Origin: an uncultured Actinomycetes bacterium
Lineage (GTDB): Bacteria; Actinomycetota; Acidimicrobiia; Acidimicrobiales; RAAP-2
Assembly: GCA_903875425.1 (NCBI GenBank)
Contig: CAIQWC010000032.1
Coordinates: 1 to 45,349, forward strand
Reading direction: 5' to 3'
Length of the DNA: 45,349 nt
Part shown: piece after piece, positions 1-8,779 of the stretch
How the letters are laid out: every line of letters begins with the position of its first letter
How positions within the stretch are numbered: position 1 is the stretch's first letter
The notes under the pieces: model-generated
The model's input: only the letters and a program-made list of their open reading frames with translations
What the model was told of the DNA's origin: nothing
Database searches by the model: none
Program-made: the position numbers and the translations under genes

Positions 1-796
1 CCTCGAGGTCGATAGCCAAGGGGTCGTTGTAGCAGGTCACTAACACTCGATCACCACGCCGCAATGCCCGTTGGGCCCAAGCAAGGGCGAGTCGGGACTT
101 ACCGCTTCCCGCACCACCCGTCACGATTGCTCGATGGTTGATGTCGAGGCTTTCGAGAACTTGGGTCTCGAGCAACATGCGTTGTTCGAGCTGTGCGTGG
201 GCAATCTTGCGCAGTCCCTCCACTGAATTATCAAAATCGGCGCTTGGACACAGCTCGTCCAAGATCAACTTGAAGGCGTGTTCTCCAAGATAAAACGATC
301 CTTTGTCGATAGCACAGAGTTCGTTAATCCATCGCGGTATGTTTGCGAGTTTTCCCGAGTCGAGAATTTGAATCGTTCGATAACCAGCCGGCAACGAGCC
401 CGTGATCTGTACGGTGGCAGGAGAAGCAATCACTCTTCGGATCTTGTTGTAAATGTCTCTGTCGATGTGGAGGAGTGTTTCGGTGAGTACTTCTCGCTGT
501 GCTTGGAGTTGGCGAGTTGGGTCCTTGTCAAGCTTCTCGTCTTCACGGATTTTGTAGAACTCGCCATCTCGAATAGCAAACGCAGATTTGACTTCAATTA
601 GCACCATGCCGTGGACCGGATGAATGAGAAGGATGTCCGCCTCTCGTTCTTTAAAGGAATTTTGGAGCAGCAGCTCAATATTTGGGATGATGACCCAGCC
701 GGCATTGAGGCCGTAAAGCAGGCGCTCATATACCTTGAATTCAGAGTCGTGTTTAAAGTCTTCGCGACTTCTCATAGGTCGAGAAATAGCTGGCAT
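1..796 (-). CDS. NERD-domain P-loop ATPase/helicase, C-terminus outside window
   Basis: Reading the minus strand from ATG 796-794 gives an open frame of 265 codons running off the left edge. The N-terminal part has a NERD nuclease-like pattern: Asp54 in READ, then Glu68-x-Lys70 in IEVKSA. A linker follows, then Walker A GGAGSGKS at residues 227-234 and the start of a helicase-like fold (VLVTCYN near 252). NERD-UvrD/DUF2075-like proteins are predicted DNA-processing helicases with a nuclease-like front domain; the helicase motifs that would prove this lie outside the window. The ATG sits just after GGGTGAAAGG, a weak ribosome site. It is divergent from the DUF2130 gene, with a palindrome between them. 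A second start (ATG 775) is possible. Nuclease activity is inferred from the motif only. Confidence 0.8.
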   Translation of the reverse strand, partial: MPAISRPMRSREDFKHDSEFKVYERLLYGLNAGWVIIPNIELLLQNSFKEREADILLIHPVHGMVLIEVKSAFAIRDGEFYKIREDEKLDKDPTRQLQAQREVLTETLLHIDRDIYNKIRRVIASPATVQITGSLPAGYRTIQILDSGKLANIPRWINELCAIDKGSFYLGEHAFKLILDELCPSADFDNSVEGLRKIAHAQLEQRMLLETQVLESLDINHRAIVTGGAGSGKSRLALAWAQRALRRGDRVLVTCYNDPLAIDLE

Positions 797-833
797 CCTT
801 TCACCCTACCTAGGTATTGAGACTTGGAAATTA

Positions 834-849
834 AACAAGAGATCTTGTT
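834..849. promoter_or_regulatory. 16-bp palindrome between divergent genes, candidate operator
   Basis: AACAAGA-GA-TCTTGTT is a perfect 7-bp inverted repeat with a 2-base centre, 38 bp upstream of the NERD gene and 242 bp upstream of the DUF2130 gene. It could bind a dimeric repressor controlling one or both. The rest of 797-1091 shows no convincing gene: short frames exist on both strands but lack ribosome sites and recognisable sequence. Confidence 0.35.
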
Positions 850-1091
850 CTAGTACCCACTAATTATCAAAATGGCCGGGACCTTAGATCGACAAGACTT
901 GCAGCCGATTGGATTAGAAGGCCTGGTGTTACAACCTTTGGCTATGGTGAAAAGGGATGATTTAGAACCGACTATCAGCATGAGTCCTTGCTGAGAATTA
1001 CTAAAAATGATGATCCCGTGAGGCACCGTCAGAAGATTCACGTTGCTTGCGTCAGTATGTATTCAGCCACACCTACCAGCAAGGAAGATTG

Positions 1092-2294
1092 ATGAACGAA
1101 ATTGTCTGTCCCCATTGCGATAAGGCCTTCAAAATTGACGAGGCGGGATACGCCGATATTTTGAAGCAAGTTCGTGATCGTGAGTTTGAGAAGTCCCTTC
1201 ACGACCAACTCGAACTGGCCGAAAAGGAAAAGAATACGGCCATTGAACTCGCGAAGGCCCAGGTGGCGGCTGATCTCGCTCAACAGGCGGCGAGTAAAGA
1301 CATCGAAATTGAAAAGTTGAAGGCTGAATTGAGTGGCACAGAAATGGTAAAGCAGTTAGCGCTCAACGAAGCGCTCGGCGAGATTGTGAAAGAACGAGAC
1401 GGTCTCGCCCGCCAACTTGAAGTCAAGTCGGCAGAACAGAAATTACTGGAACATTCCTTGAACGAAAAGTATGAGGCTGAGATCAAAAGTAAAGATGAAC
1501 TGATCGCCTACTACCGTGACTTTAAAGCCAAGCAGTCGACGAAGATGGTTGGAGAGTCCTTAGAACAGCACTGCGAAATCGAGTTCAACCAACTCCGGGC
1601 AACAGGATTTCCACGTGCGTACTTCGAGAAAGACAACGACGCCAGCACCGGGAGTAAGGGCGACTACATCTTCCGTGACTTGGGAGAAGACGGTACGGAA
1701 TTCATCTCGATCATGTTTGAGATGAAGAACGAGAGCGACGCCACCGCTACCAAGAAGAAGAATGAAGACTTCTTCAAGGAACTCGACAAAGACCGCAACG
1801 AAAAGGGCTGTGAGTACGCCGTCTTGGTCTCACTTTTGGAATCCGATAACGAGCTCTACAACGCGGGCATCGTCGATGTCTCGCACCGTTATCCCAAGAT
1901 GTATGTAGTCCGTCCCCAGTTCTTCATCCCCATTATCACGGTGTTGCGCAACGCTGCACAGAACTCACTGGCGTATCGAGCTGAACTCGCTCGGGTGCAA
2001 GAGCAGAACATTGATATCACGACCTTTGAGAGTGATCTTGAAACCTTTAAACAAGGTTTCGCGAGGAACTACGAATTGGCCTCGAAGAAGTTCAAGACCG
2101 CAATCGATGAGATCGACAAGACCATCGACCACCTTCAAAAGACAAAAGACGCTCTCTTGGGTTCAGAAAATAATCTTCGGCTCGCCAATAACAAGGCTGA
2201 GGACCTCTCGATCAAGAAACTCACCAAGGGAAACCCAACGATGGCAGCGAAGTTCCAGGAGGTCAGAGACCCCCTGGGAGGGGGTCAGGAATAG
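1092..2294 (+). CDS. DUF2130 family coiled-coil protein, possible nuclease fold
   Basis: A protein of 400 residues. It opens with a CPHC half zinc-ribbon ([10 protein letters not shown]). A long charged coiled coil follows to about residue 160. Then comes the conserved DUF2130 block, with GDYIFRD, FEMKNE and a Lys-rich stretch ending in [10 protein letters not shown], and a second helical region near the C-terminus. Asp of GDY and Glu-x-Lys of EMK resemble the core of PD-(D/E)xK enzymes, so a nuclease fold is my inference; the family has no settled function that I know. I chose ATG 1092 because AAGGAAG lies just before it at 1081-1087; an upstream in-frame start at 1047 has no ribosome site. 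Its neighbours are also nucleic-acid enzymes. Confidence 0.8.
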   Translation: MNEIVCPHCDKAFKIDEAGYADILKQVRDREFEKSLHDQLELAEKEKNTAIELAKAQVAADLAQQAASKDIEIEKLKAELSGTEMVKQLALNEALGEIVKERDGLARQLEVKSAEQKLLEHSLNEKYEAEIKSKDELIAYYRDFKAKQSTKMVGESLEQHCEIEFNQLRATGFPRAYFEKDNDASTGSKGDYIFRDLGEDGTEFISIMFEMKNESDATATKKKNEDFFKELDKDRNEKGCEYAVLVSLLESDNELYNAGIVDVSHRYPKMYVVRPQFFIPIITVLRNAAQNSLAYRAELARVQEQNIDITTFESDLETFKQGFARNYELASKKFKTAIDEIDKTIDHLQKTKDALLGSENNLRLANNKAEDLSIKKLTKGNPTMAAKFQEVRDPLGGGQE

Positions 2295-2416
2295 GGAGTT
2301 CAGATCGAAGGTCACGGTGGCAACGGCGGCCTAATTGGGATCTGGATAATTCCATCAAATAGTTCAAGAGGGTCCGAAGCCATTTGTTGTTACAGCCGTG
2401 GTTTAGGGTGTCTCGC

Positions 2417-5400
2417 ATGTCTCTAGAAGCCCTCAGCCCAACTGTCATTACCGGATGGCTCGAGTGTGAGCACTCGCTCACGCTGCGCCTCAAAGGTTCA
2501 TCAGCCCCCCAAGCCTTCGGAGATTTTGCCGATCTTGTGCGCGATAAGGGAACGGCGCATGAAGAAGCGGTGTTGGCTCGCTATGAGGCTGAGGGACTTC
2601 GGGTATTGAGGGTCCCAGAAAAAGGCGATCACAGCTTTGAACAGTGGGCGCAGAACTCGGTTGCCCTTTTGGACCAGCCCGATATTGACGTGATTTATCA
2701 ATTCCCACTCGTTTGGAATGGGATCAAGGGTGTTGCGGACTTTTTGGTCAAGGTGAAGGCTGACGGCAACTACAGCCAATGGGAACCCGTTGACGCCAAG
2801 TTGGCTCGCAGTGAGGGAAAGCCCGGACACCTTCTCCAAATTTGTTTTTACGCAGAAGCCGTCGAATCGCTCGTTGGAGCACCGCCCAAGCAAATGCACT
2901 TAGAGCTCGGTTCTGGTGTGCGCGAGTCTCATCGCTTCGAAGAGTTTGGCCCCTATTGGCGGCGCATGAAATTAGAACTCTCCCGGGCTTCGGAGGGTGG
3001 CGCCGTTGATGTTGCCACTGAACCTGAGCCCTGCAAGTTTTGTGATTATTGCGATTTTCAAAAAATTTGTGAAACGCAGTGGCGCAAAGAGGACTCCCTG
3101 GTGTTTGTCGCCAACCTGCTCAAGGCCGATCGACAAGCTTTGAAAGCGGCGGGCATTGAAACTTTGGAAGCCCTCGCCACCGCAACGGTCGCTAAGGGTT
3201 TGCCAGAGGAGCGCTTCGAGCGAGTTCACGAACAAGCGGCGTTGCAACGTCAGCACCGCAATGACGAATCATCTCCCATTCCTTATCGACACGTCGCCCC
3301 TGGCGATGACCCTACCTGGGGACACGGGTACTCCCACCTCCCACACGCAGCTGCTGGCGACGTGTTTTTTGACCTCGAAGGCCACCCCCTGTTCACCGCC
3401 GAACGAGGCATCTTCTTCCTCTTTGGACTGCTCTACGAACAAGACGGAAAGTGGATCTACGACGCTCGCTGGGCTCATGACTTTGAATCCCAAGAACGCG
3501 AAGCTGTCGAGCTAGTTGCCTTCTTCGAACAACGCCGCAAGCAGTTCCCTGGCATGCACGTGTATCACTACAACCACACGGAGCGAAGCTCGCTGGCTTC
3601 GATGACCGCCAATACCGAAGCCTCCGTGGGGTTCGCACACTTAGCCTCACGCGGTCTCTTCGTTGACTTACTCACGGTGGTGCGAAACGCGTATCAGATG
3701 GGTATCGAGTCCTATGGCCTCAAGAACATCGAAAAGGTAATGGGTTTCAAGCGTTCAGGCGAGATCGAAGCCGGTTCGGGAGCAGTGCTGCTCTATGAGA
3801 GCTATGTGAAGGACAAAGGTAAAAACGAGCAATATCTCACCGACATCGCGCTCTATAACGAAAATGATGTTCGCTCTACCAAAATCCTTCGCGATTGGCT
3901 GATCGTGCACCGGCCCGAGGGGCTTCGGTGGCGAGACGCTGAACTACCCGAATACGACAACAACGCCGAACTCGATGAACTCGAATTCAACCTGCTGGCT
4001 TTTGACCAAGGAACGATTCAGCACCTCTTAGGAAATTTGATTGGCTACTGGAAACGAGAGCGCTCGGCTCAGATGACGCCTCTTCGGGCACTGGTGGCCC
4101 AACCGGCGGCCGATTTGGTGGACGAACCCACGGTGATTACCAACCTTGAAATCAAGACTCGAGAGGTCGTCTCCGAAGATCCCAACACGGGCATCGTCAA
4201 AGAAAAGGGAACCTTCAGGTTCCCAGAGCAAGATATTGATGATGGCTGGGGGGACAACCAAAAAAAATTCCTTGTTGGTGGCACTGATGGCCAGACGAGT
4301 TTTGCTAGCGGTTCAGAACTTGACCTCACTAATCGAAGCATTACCTTGACGTGGTCGCGAGATCCTGATCTCCAAGATCTCGTTCCCATCTCTGTCGTTC
4401 CCGATGATTGGGTAAGTCCGTCAACTAAACAAGCCGCCTTGCTAGAGGCTGCTCGCAATATCTTGGCGGATTCGAATTCTTTGCCCGAGGTGACACAAGA
4501 GATCTTGCGCCGGCACAAGCCTCGCTTTATCGACGGGGGAGGCCCCGCCAAGGGCGTCTTCACGGACGATGTCGATGAGATGATCGGCTGGATAAGCGAA
4601 CTCGATCGCAGCATCGTGGCGATTCAAGGCCCTCCAGGGACCGGCAAGACTTATCGAGGTGCCCGCATGGTGCGAAAGCTGCTGAATGAAGGAAAGCGTG
4701 TGGGTATCTGTGCTCCGAGTTACGCCGCCATCGGCAACTTCATGGAAGCTGTGGTCAAGCTCCACCGCGATGAAGGTGGTTTTAATCTCAAGGCGGGCCA
4801 GAAGATCCCCGGTTCCAAATCTCCGAAGCCCTTAGAGCCAGAGGTGTATTACGCAACCTCTAACAAGACGATTGCGAATCCGAAATACAACTTGGTAGGA
4901 GGAACGAGTTGGTTCTTCTGTGGCAAAGAGATCATTGAGAACCCGGTTGACTATCTCATTGTCGATGAAGCAGGCCAGATGTCCTTGGCTGACGTTGCTG
5001 CTATGTCGCTCCATGCCACCAACGTTGTGTTGCTCGGAGATCCCCTGCAACTAGAACAAGTCTCCAATGCGCTTCATCCCGAAGGATCGGGGAGTAGTTC
5101 GCTTGAGTACATGCTTGACGGAGCCCTCACTATTCCTCAAGACCGTGGCGTGTTCATTGAAGAGACTCGTCGCATGCATCCGAGTATTTGTCACTTCATC
5201 TCGACCCAAATCTATGAAGACCGTTTACAGAGTCACGAGTCTTGTGAGCAACAAGTGGTCGAAGACTTTGGGGCTGGACTGCGTTGGATTGAAGCGCATC
5301 ACGCGGACAATTCAACCGAATCAGTTGAGGAAGCGAAGCTGATCGTCGCTGAGATCAAGAAGTTGATGGGTAAGACCTGGACGAGTGAAAAAGGCGAACG

Positions 5401-5773
5401 GCGCCCCCTGGCAGCCAAGGACTTCATGATTGTGGCGCCTTTTAACAAGCAAAAGGATCTCATCCGTAAGGAATTAGAACTTGACCCTGCACTCGCACCC
5501 ATCGCCGAGTCAGTTGGGACGGTGGATAAGTTCCAAGGCCGAGAAGCGCCGGTCGTGTTCTTTTCTATGACCACGTCAGATGGCGAAGGCATGGTCCGCG
5601 GCGCAGACTTCTTGTTCTCAAAGAGTCGTTTGAATGTTGCGGTGAGTAGGGCCAGAAGCCTTGCCTACCTCGTCTGCACCGACGCACTCTTGGGTACGAA
5701 GGCTTCCAAGGTTGATGACATGCGACTGATTGGGACGTTGAACTCGTTTGTGGAGATGGCCGAGATAGTGTGA
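2417..5773 (+). CDS. TM0106-like RecB-family nuclease fused to SF1 (Dna2-like) helicase
   Basis: A protein of 1118 residues with three parts. The N-terminal RecB-like nuclease has GVADFL, VDAKL and a Cys cluster CKFCDYCDFQKIC near residue 204 that likely holds an iron-sulfur cluster, as in Cas4/AddB-type enzymes. A middle RNase H-like exonuclease domain has FFDLEG near 317, a later YHYNHTE block and YNENDVRS. The C-terminal superfamily 1 helicase has Walker A GPPGTGKT near 738, Walker B DEAGQ near 849, LLGDPLQL, ETRRMHP, VDKFQGRE and NVAVSRAR. The predicted role is DNA or RNA end processing with ATP-driven unwinding. ATG 2417 is preferred over 2384 because AGGGTG (2404-2409) stands seven bases before it. 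It follows the DUF2130 gene on the same strand after 122 bp. Confidence 0.88.
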   Translation: MSLEALSPTVITGWLECEHSLTLRLKGSSAPQAFGDFADLVRDKGTAHEEAVLARYEAEGLRVLRVPEKGDHSFEQWAQNSVALLDQPDIDVIYQFPLVWNGIKGVADFLVKVKADGNYSQWEPVDAKLARSEGKPGHLLQICFYAEAVESLVGAPPKQMHLELGSGVRESHRFEEFGPYWRRMKLELSRASEGGAVDVATEPEPCKFCDYCDFQKICETQWRKEDSLVFVANLLKADRQALKAAGIETLEALATATVAKGLPEERFERVHEQAALQRQHRNDESSPIPYRHVAPGDDPTWGHGYSHLPHAAAGDVFFDLEGHPLFTAERGIFFLFGLLYEQDGKWIYDARWAHDFESQEREAVELVAFFEQRRKQFPGMHVYHYNHTERSSLASMTANTEASVGFAHLASRGLFVDLLTVVRNAYQMGIESYGLKNIEKVMGFKRSGEIEAGSGAVLLYESYVKDKGKNEQYLTDIALYNENDVRSTKILRDWLIVHRPEGLRWRDAELPEYDNNAELDELEFNLLAFDQGTIQHLLGNLIGYWKRERSAQMTPLRALVAQPAADLVDEPTVITNLEIKTREVVSEDPNTGIVKEKGTFRFPEQDIDDGWGDNQKKFLVGGTDGQTSFASGSELDLTNRSITLTWSRDPDLQDLVPISVVPDDWVSPSTKQAALLEAARNILADSNSLPEVTQEILRRHKPRFIDGGGPAKGVFTDDVDEMIGWISELDRSIVAIQGPPGTGKTYRGARMVRKLLNEGKRVGICAPSYAAIGNFMEAVVKLHRDEGGFNLKAGQKIPGSKSPKPLEPEVYYATSNKTIANPKYNLVGGTSWFFCGKEIIENPVDYLIVDEAGQMSLADVAAMSLHATNVVLLGDPLQLEQVSNALHPEGSGSSSLEYMLDGALTIPQDRGVFIEETRRMHPSICHFISTQIYEDRLQSHESCEQQVVEDFGAGLRWIEAHHADNSTESVEEAKLIVAEIKKLMGKTWTSEKGERRPLAAKDFMIVAPFNKQKDLIRKELELDPALAPIAESVGTVDKFQGREAPVVFFSMTTSDGEGMVRGADFLFSKSRLNVAVSRARSLAYLVCTDALLGTKASKVDDMRLIGTLNSFVEMAEIV

Positions 5774-6098
5774 CGGCTGCGGCGAGAGCACGAGCCACAA
5801 AGGATGGTCAAAACTTGGGCACTGAGGCGTGAGGGCCTTGAAATTTCGTTATTGCCTTGGCACCCGCCTGATATCTCGCCTAGGGTCGCCAATGAGTTAG
5901 TGGCCCTGATCGCCACGAGCCCTCTACCGAGAAAGAGCCAAGGCGATGAACATCTCAGTTGCAACTAACCATGTGGGCCGAAGGGTTGGGGCGGGGATCA
6001 CCGCTCTTGTGATGACCTGCTCGGTCTTGGTGGCCACCCTCCTCGGCTCAACCTTGCCCCAGAAGAGTAGGGAACGATTCCCCTTTCTCGTTGGCAAT
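5774..6098. other. Gap between helicase and rsgA, no supported gene
   Basis: This 325-base stretch separates two genes that converge. I see no strong terminator hairpin. A 63-codon plus-strand frame from 5946, with a hydrophobic middle, begins three bases after AAGG but runs into the rsgA 3' end and matches no family I know. Confidence 0.4.
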
Positions 6099-7103
6099 CT
6101 AGGCTTTTGGTCTGCGCCCCCGTGCGCTAGAGGCTGATGAGCGTTGGCGCTCCTCGGCTCGAAGCGTGATCGCAGTTCGCTGAGCAATTTCTGCCAGGTA
6201 AGCGGTAACCCGCTCAAGGTCAAGCGCTCCTGACGCTAGGGCTTCGCTCACCGCACAGCCTGCGGTGTCGCCGTGCTCGCAGTCGCTAAATCGACAGTGG
6301 GGGACGACGTCACAGATGTCGTGAAACGCCATGGCGATGCCGTGTTCGCCCGAGAACGACGCTGCGTCCCTTACCCCTGGGGTATCAATCACCACCCCGC
6401 CTGTCGGGAGGACGATGAGTTCACGATGGGTGGTGGTGTGCTTGCCTTGGCCTGATCGTGAGAGTTCTCCTGCGGTGAGTTGCTCGGAGCCCGAGAGCTC
6501 ATTGGTCAAGGTGGATTTACCCGTGCCTGATTCTCCGAGCAACACGATGCTTTGATCCTTGATTCGTTGCCTCAAGGCGTTGAGGCCGTAGCCGGTGGCG
6601 GTCGACATCGTCATGGTTTCGACGCCGCCGAGTTTGGTTGAGATGTGGTTCGCAACTGCGTCCGCATCGTCGATGAGATCGCTCTTGGAAATGACCACGA
6701 GGGCTTCGGCGCCAGCGTCATAGGCCATGACGAGAAAAGTGGACAGCAGCTCCAAACGAAATTGCGCAACGGCCGAGTGGACGATGACGACAAGGTCAAC
6801 GTTTGCCACCACTGTTTGGCGCTGGTCTTTATGGGGCCCACCCAGTCGAGCGAGTTCGCTGTGACGGGTCAGCAACACTGCTTGGTCGGCGGTGCCACCA
6901 AGCCAGTCGCCAACGACGAGTTCTTGGCTGGCTTGAGTTTCGATTCGCAGTGCCCCTTGCGCGGTTTCGATGGTGGCGAATCCTCGATCCACTCGACTCA
7001 CCCGACCGAGTACCCCCGGAAGATCTCGATCCTGACATTCCTCGACTTGAGCGGTGGAGAGACCTAATGCGTTCAAGCGGGCATCAGGCATGGTCGAAGT
7101 CAT
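6099..7103 (-). CDS. rsgA: Ribosome small-subunit-dependent GTPase RsgA
   Basis: RsgA (YjeQ) is a circularly permuted GTPase that helps late 30S ribosomal subunit maturation in the cytoplasm. The permuted order is visible: G4 SKSD (139-142, variant of NKxD) comes before G1 GESGTGKST (190-198) and G3 DTPG (240-243). An N-terminal OB-fold region precedes them. The C-terminal zinc site has Cys270, Cys275, His277 and Cys283. The length of 334 residues is usual. There is no ribosome site; instead TAGCGT lies six bases before the ATG, suggesting a leaderless transcript. A second ATG four codons in is possible. Confidence 0.95.
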   Translation of the reverse strand: MTSTMPDARLNALGLSTAQVEECQDRDLPGVLGRVSRVDRGFATIETAQGALRIETQASQELVVGDWLGGTADQAVLLTRHSELARLGGPHKDQRQTVVANVDLVVIVHSAVAQFRLELLSTFLVMAYDAGAEALVVISKSDLIDDADAVANHISTKLGGVETMTMSTATGYGLNALRQRIKDQSIVLLGESGTGKSTLTNELSGSEQLTAGELSRSGQGKHTTTHRELIVLPTGGVVIDTPGVRDAASFSGEHGIAMAFHDICDVVPHCRFSDCEHGDTAGCAVSEALASGALDLERVTAYLAEIAQRTAITLRAEERQRSSASSARGRRPKA

Positions 7104-7109
7104 AGTGCA

Positions 7110-7115
7110 ACGCTA
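7110..7115 (-). promoter_or_regulatory. Leaderless-type -10 box of rsgA
   Basis: TAGCGT on the minus strand is followed by six bases and then the rsgA ATG. This fits TANNNT placement with transcription starting at the first codon. No clear -35 box. Confidence 0.45.
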
Positions 7116-7145
7116 AGTGACGATTGAAGGAACGAGGCGCCATCA

Positions 7146-7829
7146 CTAGAGAGCACCCTCGTCAAGGTGGGAAAGGACTTCTCTGGCGCGAATCCTCACT
7201 TCTTGGATGTCGCTGAGTTTGGTGGAAGCCGCAACTTGGCGAGCCATGCGGTGATTTGATCTGAGCTGATCGTGGTGGCGATCGAGGAAGTCCCAATACA
7301 GCGTGGTGAAGGGACAGGCTTGAGGTCCCGTGCGGGCCTTTCGATCAAAGACACAGTCTTTACAAAAGTCACTCATCTTGCCGATGTACGCCCCACCAGC
7401 GGCATAGGGCTTGGTCGCCATGACCCCACCGTCGCCATAGAGCGCCATGCCAATGACGTTGGGGGCCATGACCCACTCGGCCGCATCAACGAATCGTTCC
7501 GACATCCAGTCCATGAGCGCTCTGGGATTGATGCCAGCAATGAGGCCCAAATTCCCCAGCACCATTAATCGTGGGATGTGATGGGTCCAGCCAAAGGTAT
7601 CGACGTCTTCAAGTACGTGGGACACGCAGTTCATCGTGGTGGAGCCAGAGGTGAAGAGCGGGGGGAGTGGCCGGGTGGCGTTGAGGGCATTCAACTCCTT
7701 GTACGCAGGGCCTTGGGTCCAATAGAGACACCACACAAACTCGCGCCACCCAATGACTTGGCGGAGTAGTCCTTCGGCACTCCAGTGACACCAAACAATG
7801 TCACGCCATGTTTGGCTCATGAGAAGCAT
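7146..7829 (-). pseudogene. 5'-truncated FeS cryptochrome/photolyase (C-terminal half only)
   Basis: The 227-residue product matches only the C-terminal FAD-binding half of the FeS bacterial cryptochrome/photolyase family (PhrB-like), which repairs (6-4) photoproducts and is normally about 500 residues. Family landmarks are VIGWREFVW, ATRPLP, NVIGMAL, KPYAAGGAYI and CPFTTLYWDFLDRH. All four predicted [4Fe-4S] cysteines are present (68, 156, 159, 172), with spacings of 88, 3 and 13 that equal those I recall for PhrB. The antenna-binding N-terminal ~280 residues are missing: the frame reaches a TAA just upstream and the SDR gene begins 170 bp away. A 22-codon frame (7829-7897) with AAGGTG before its ATG ends in TGATG over this start, so some coupled translation is possible. 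Either a decayed gene or a retained short form; I favour decay. Confidence 0.75.
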
Positions 7830-7986
7830 CAGGGCGTCGGTAGAGGGTCGAGACTGCCGTTACGCGCCCAGGCGAAGACACCAGTACCTAAGCTCATGGC
7901 TTCACCTTAATGACTCCTTACCCGGACTCTTCGACCGGCTGATCAGTCAAGCCAGGCGCACTGAGCGCAGCGATGCGATGGAACTC

Positions 7987-7992
7987 TAGGCT
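7987..7992 (+). promoter_or_regulatory. Leaderless-type -10 box of the SDR gene
   Basis: TAGGCT lies six bases before ATG 7999. The identical hexamer at the identical distance precedes the exonuclease III gene at 21532. Confidence 0.45.
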
Positions 7993-7998
7993 GTAGGA

Positions 7999-8676
7999 AT
8001 GAGCGAATCACTAACGGCCAAGCGAGTTGTCATAGTCGGGGGATCGGGTGTCTTGGGCGCCGAATTTGCCCGCCAGCTCCGCGAGGCTGGCGCCAGGGTG
8101 GGTCTGCTGGCGCGGCAGGTGGCTTCGATTCCGAGCGATCTTCAAGACCTCGTTCACGCAAAGGTCGATATTGGTAATCGGGATGATCTGGCCCGAGCGC
8201 TCCGTGAGGTAGCAGCCGAAGGAATCGACGGAATAATCAATGCTGCCGGAGTCGTCGCCTTCGGTAGTCTCCATGAATTGCCGTCTTCGGTAGTGGAGGA
8301 ACTCTTCCGTGTTAACGCAGTGGGGACGATCAACGTATTGGCCTGTGGTGCTGATGTAGTGGAGGAGGGTGGATTTATTGTGTCGCTCTCGGGCGTTGCG
8401 GCAGATATGACGGTACTGAACATGAGCGCCTACTGTGCGTCGAAGAGTGCGGCCCATGTCGCCATGGCCGTAGGTGCTCGCGAGCTTCGATCGAAGAAGA
8501 TCAGCGTGCTCGATGTTCGCGCTCCCCATACTGAAACGGGATTAACCGATCGCGCCCTATGGGGCAGTGCACCAACGATGCCGCCGGGCTTAGCGCCATC
8601 GGTGCTCGTGACTCGCGTTCTGAGCGCCGTGACCAATGGCGAGCGCGACCTGCCAGCGGATTCGTTCTCGACCTGA
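7999..8676 (+). CDS. Short-chain dehydrogenase/reductase (SDR)
   Basis: A classical-type SDR of 225 residues that should use NAD(P)H to reduce or oxidise an alcohol/ketone; the substrate is unknown. The nucleotide-binding loop GGSGVLG is at 14-20 (Gly-Gly in place of the usual Thr-Gly start), NAAG follows, and the catalytic Tyr145-x3-Lys149 lies in YCASK. Length is slightly short for the family (about 240-250), mainly at the C-terminus. It sits 103 bp before oleA on the same strand but has its own promoter-like box, so it may be only a neighbour of the olefin genes. There is no Shine-Dalgarno sequence. Confidence 0.85.
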   Translation: MSESLTAKRVVIVGGSGVLGAEFARQLREAGARVGLLARQVASIPSDLQDLVHAKVDIGNRDDLARALREVAAEGIDGIINAAGVVAFGSLHELPSSVVEELFRVNAVGTINVLACGADVVEEGGFIVSLSGVAADMTVLNMSAYCASKSAAHVAMAVGARELRSKKISVLDVRAPHTETGLTDRALWGSAPTMPPGLAPSVLVTRVLSAVTNGERDLPADSFST

Positions 8677-8766
8677 GATTACCCTGTGGCCGAGGACTCT
8701 TAAAGCCTAGAATGCCTCTGTCAGGGTGCGGCCCGGAGAGAGGCATGAGAGGGAGTCACTTGCCCG

Positions 8767-8772
8767 TATCCT
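8767..8772 (+). promoter_or_regulatory. Leaderless-type -10 box of oleA
   Basis: TATCCT is followed by seven bases, then ATG 8780. It would drive the oleA-oleBC-oleD operon. No ribosome site lies between. Confidence 0.4.
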
Positions 8773-8779
8773 ATTTTTA

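Noticed and set aside
850-1041. Small frames on both strands between the NERD and DUF2130 genes
   Set aside because: No ribosome site and no recognisable sequence.
5946-6137. 63-codon plus-strand frame with a hydrophobic middle
   Set aside because: It overlaps the rsgA 3' end and resembles no family; AAGG lies only three bases before its ATG.
8726-8779. GTG start that would lengthen oleA by 18 residues
   Set aside because: The extra segment is polar and unlike the family; a -10-like box lies inside it.
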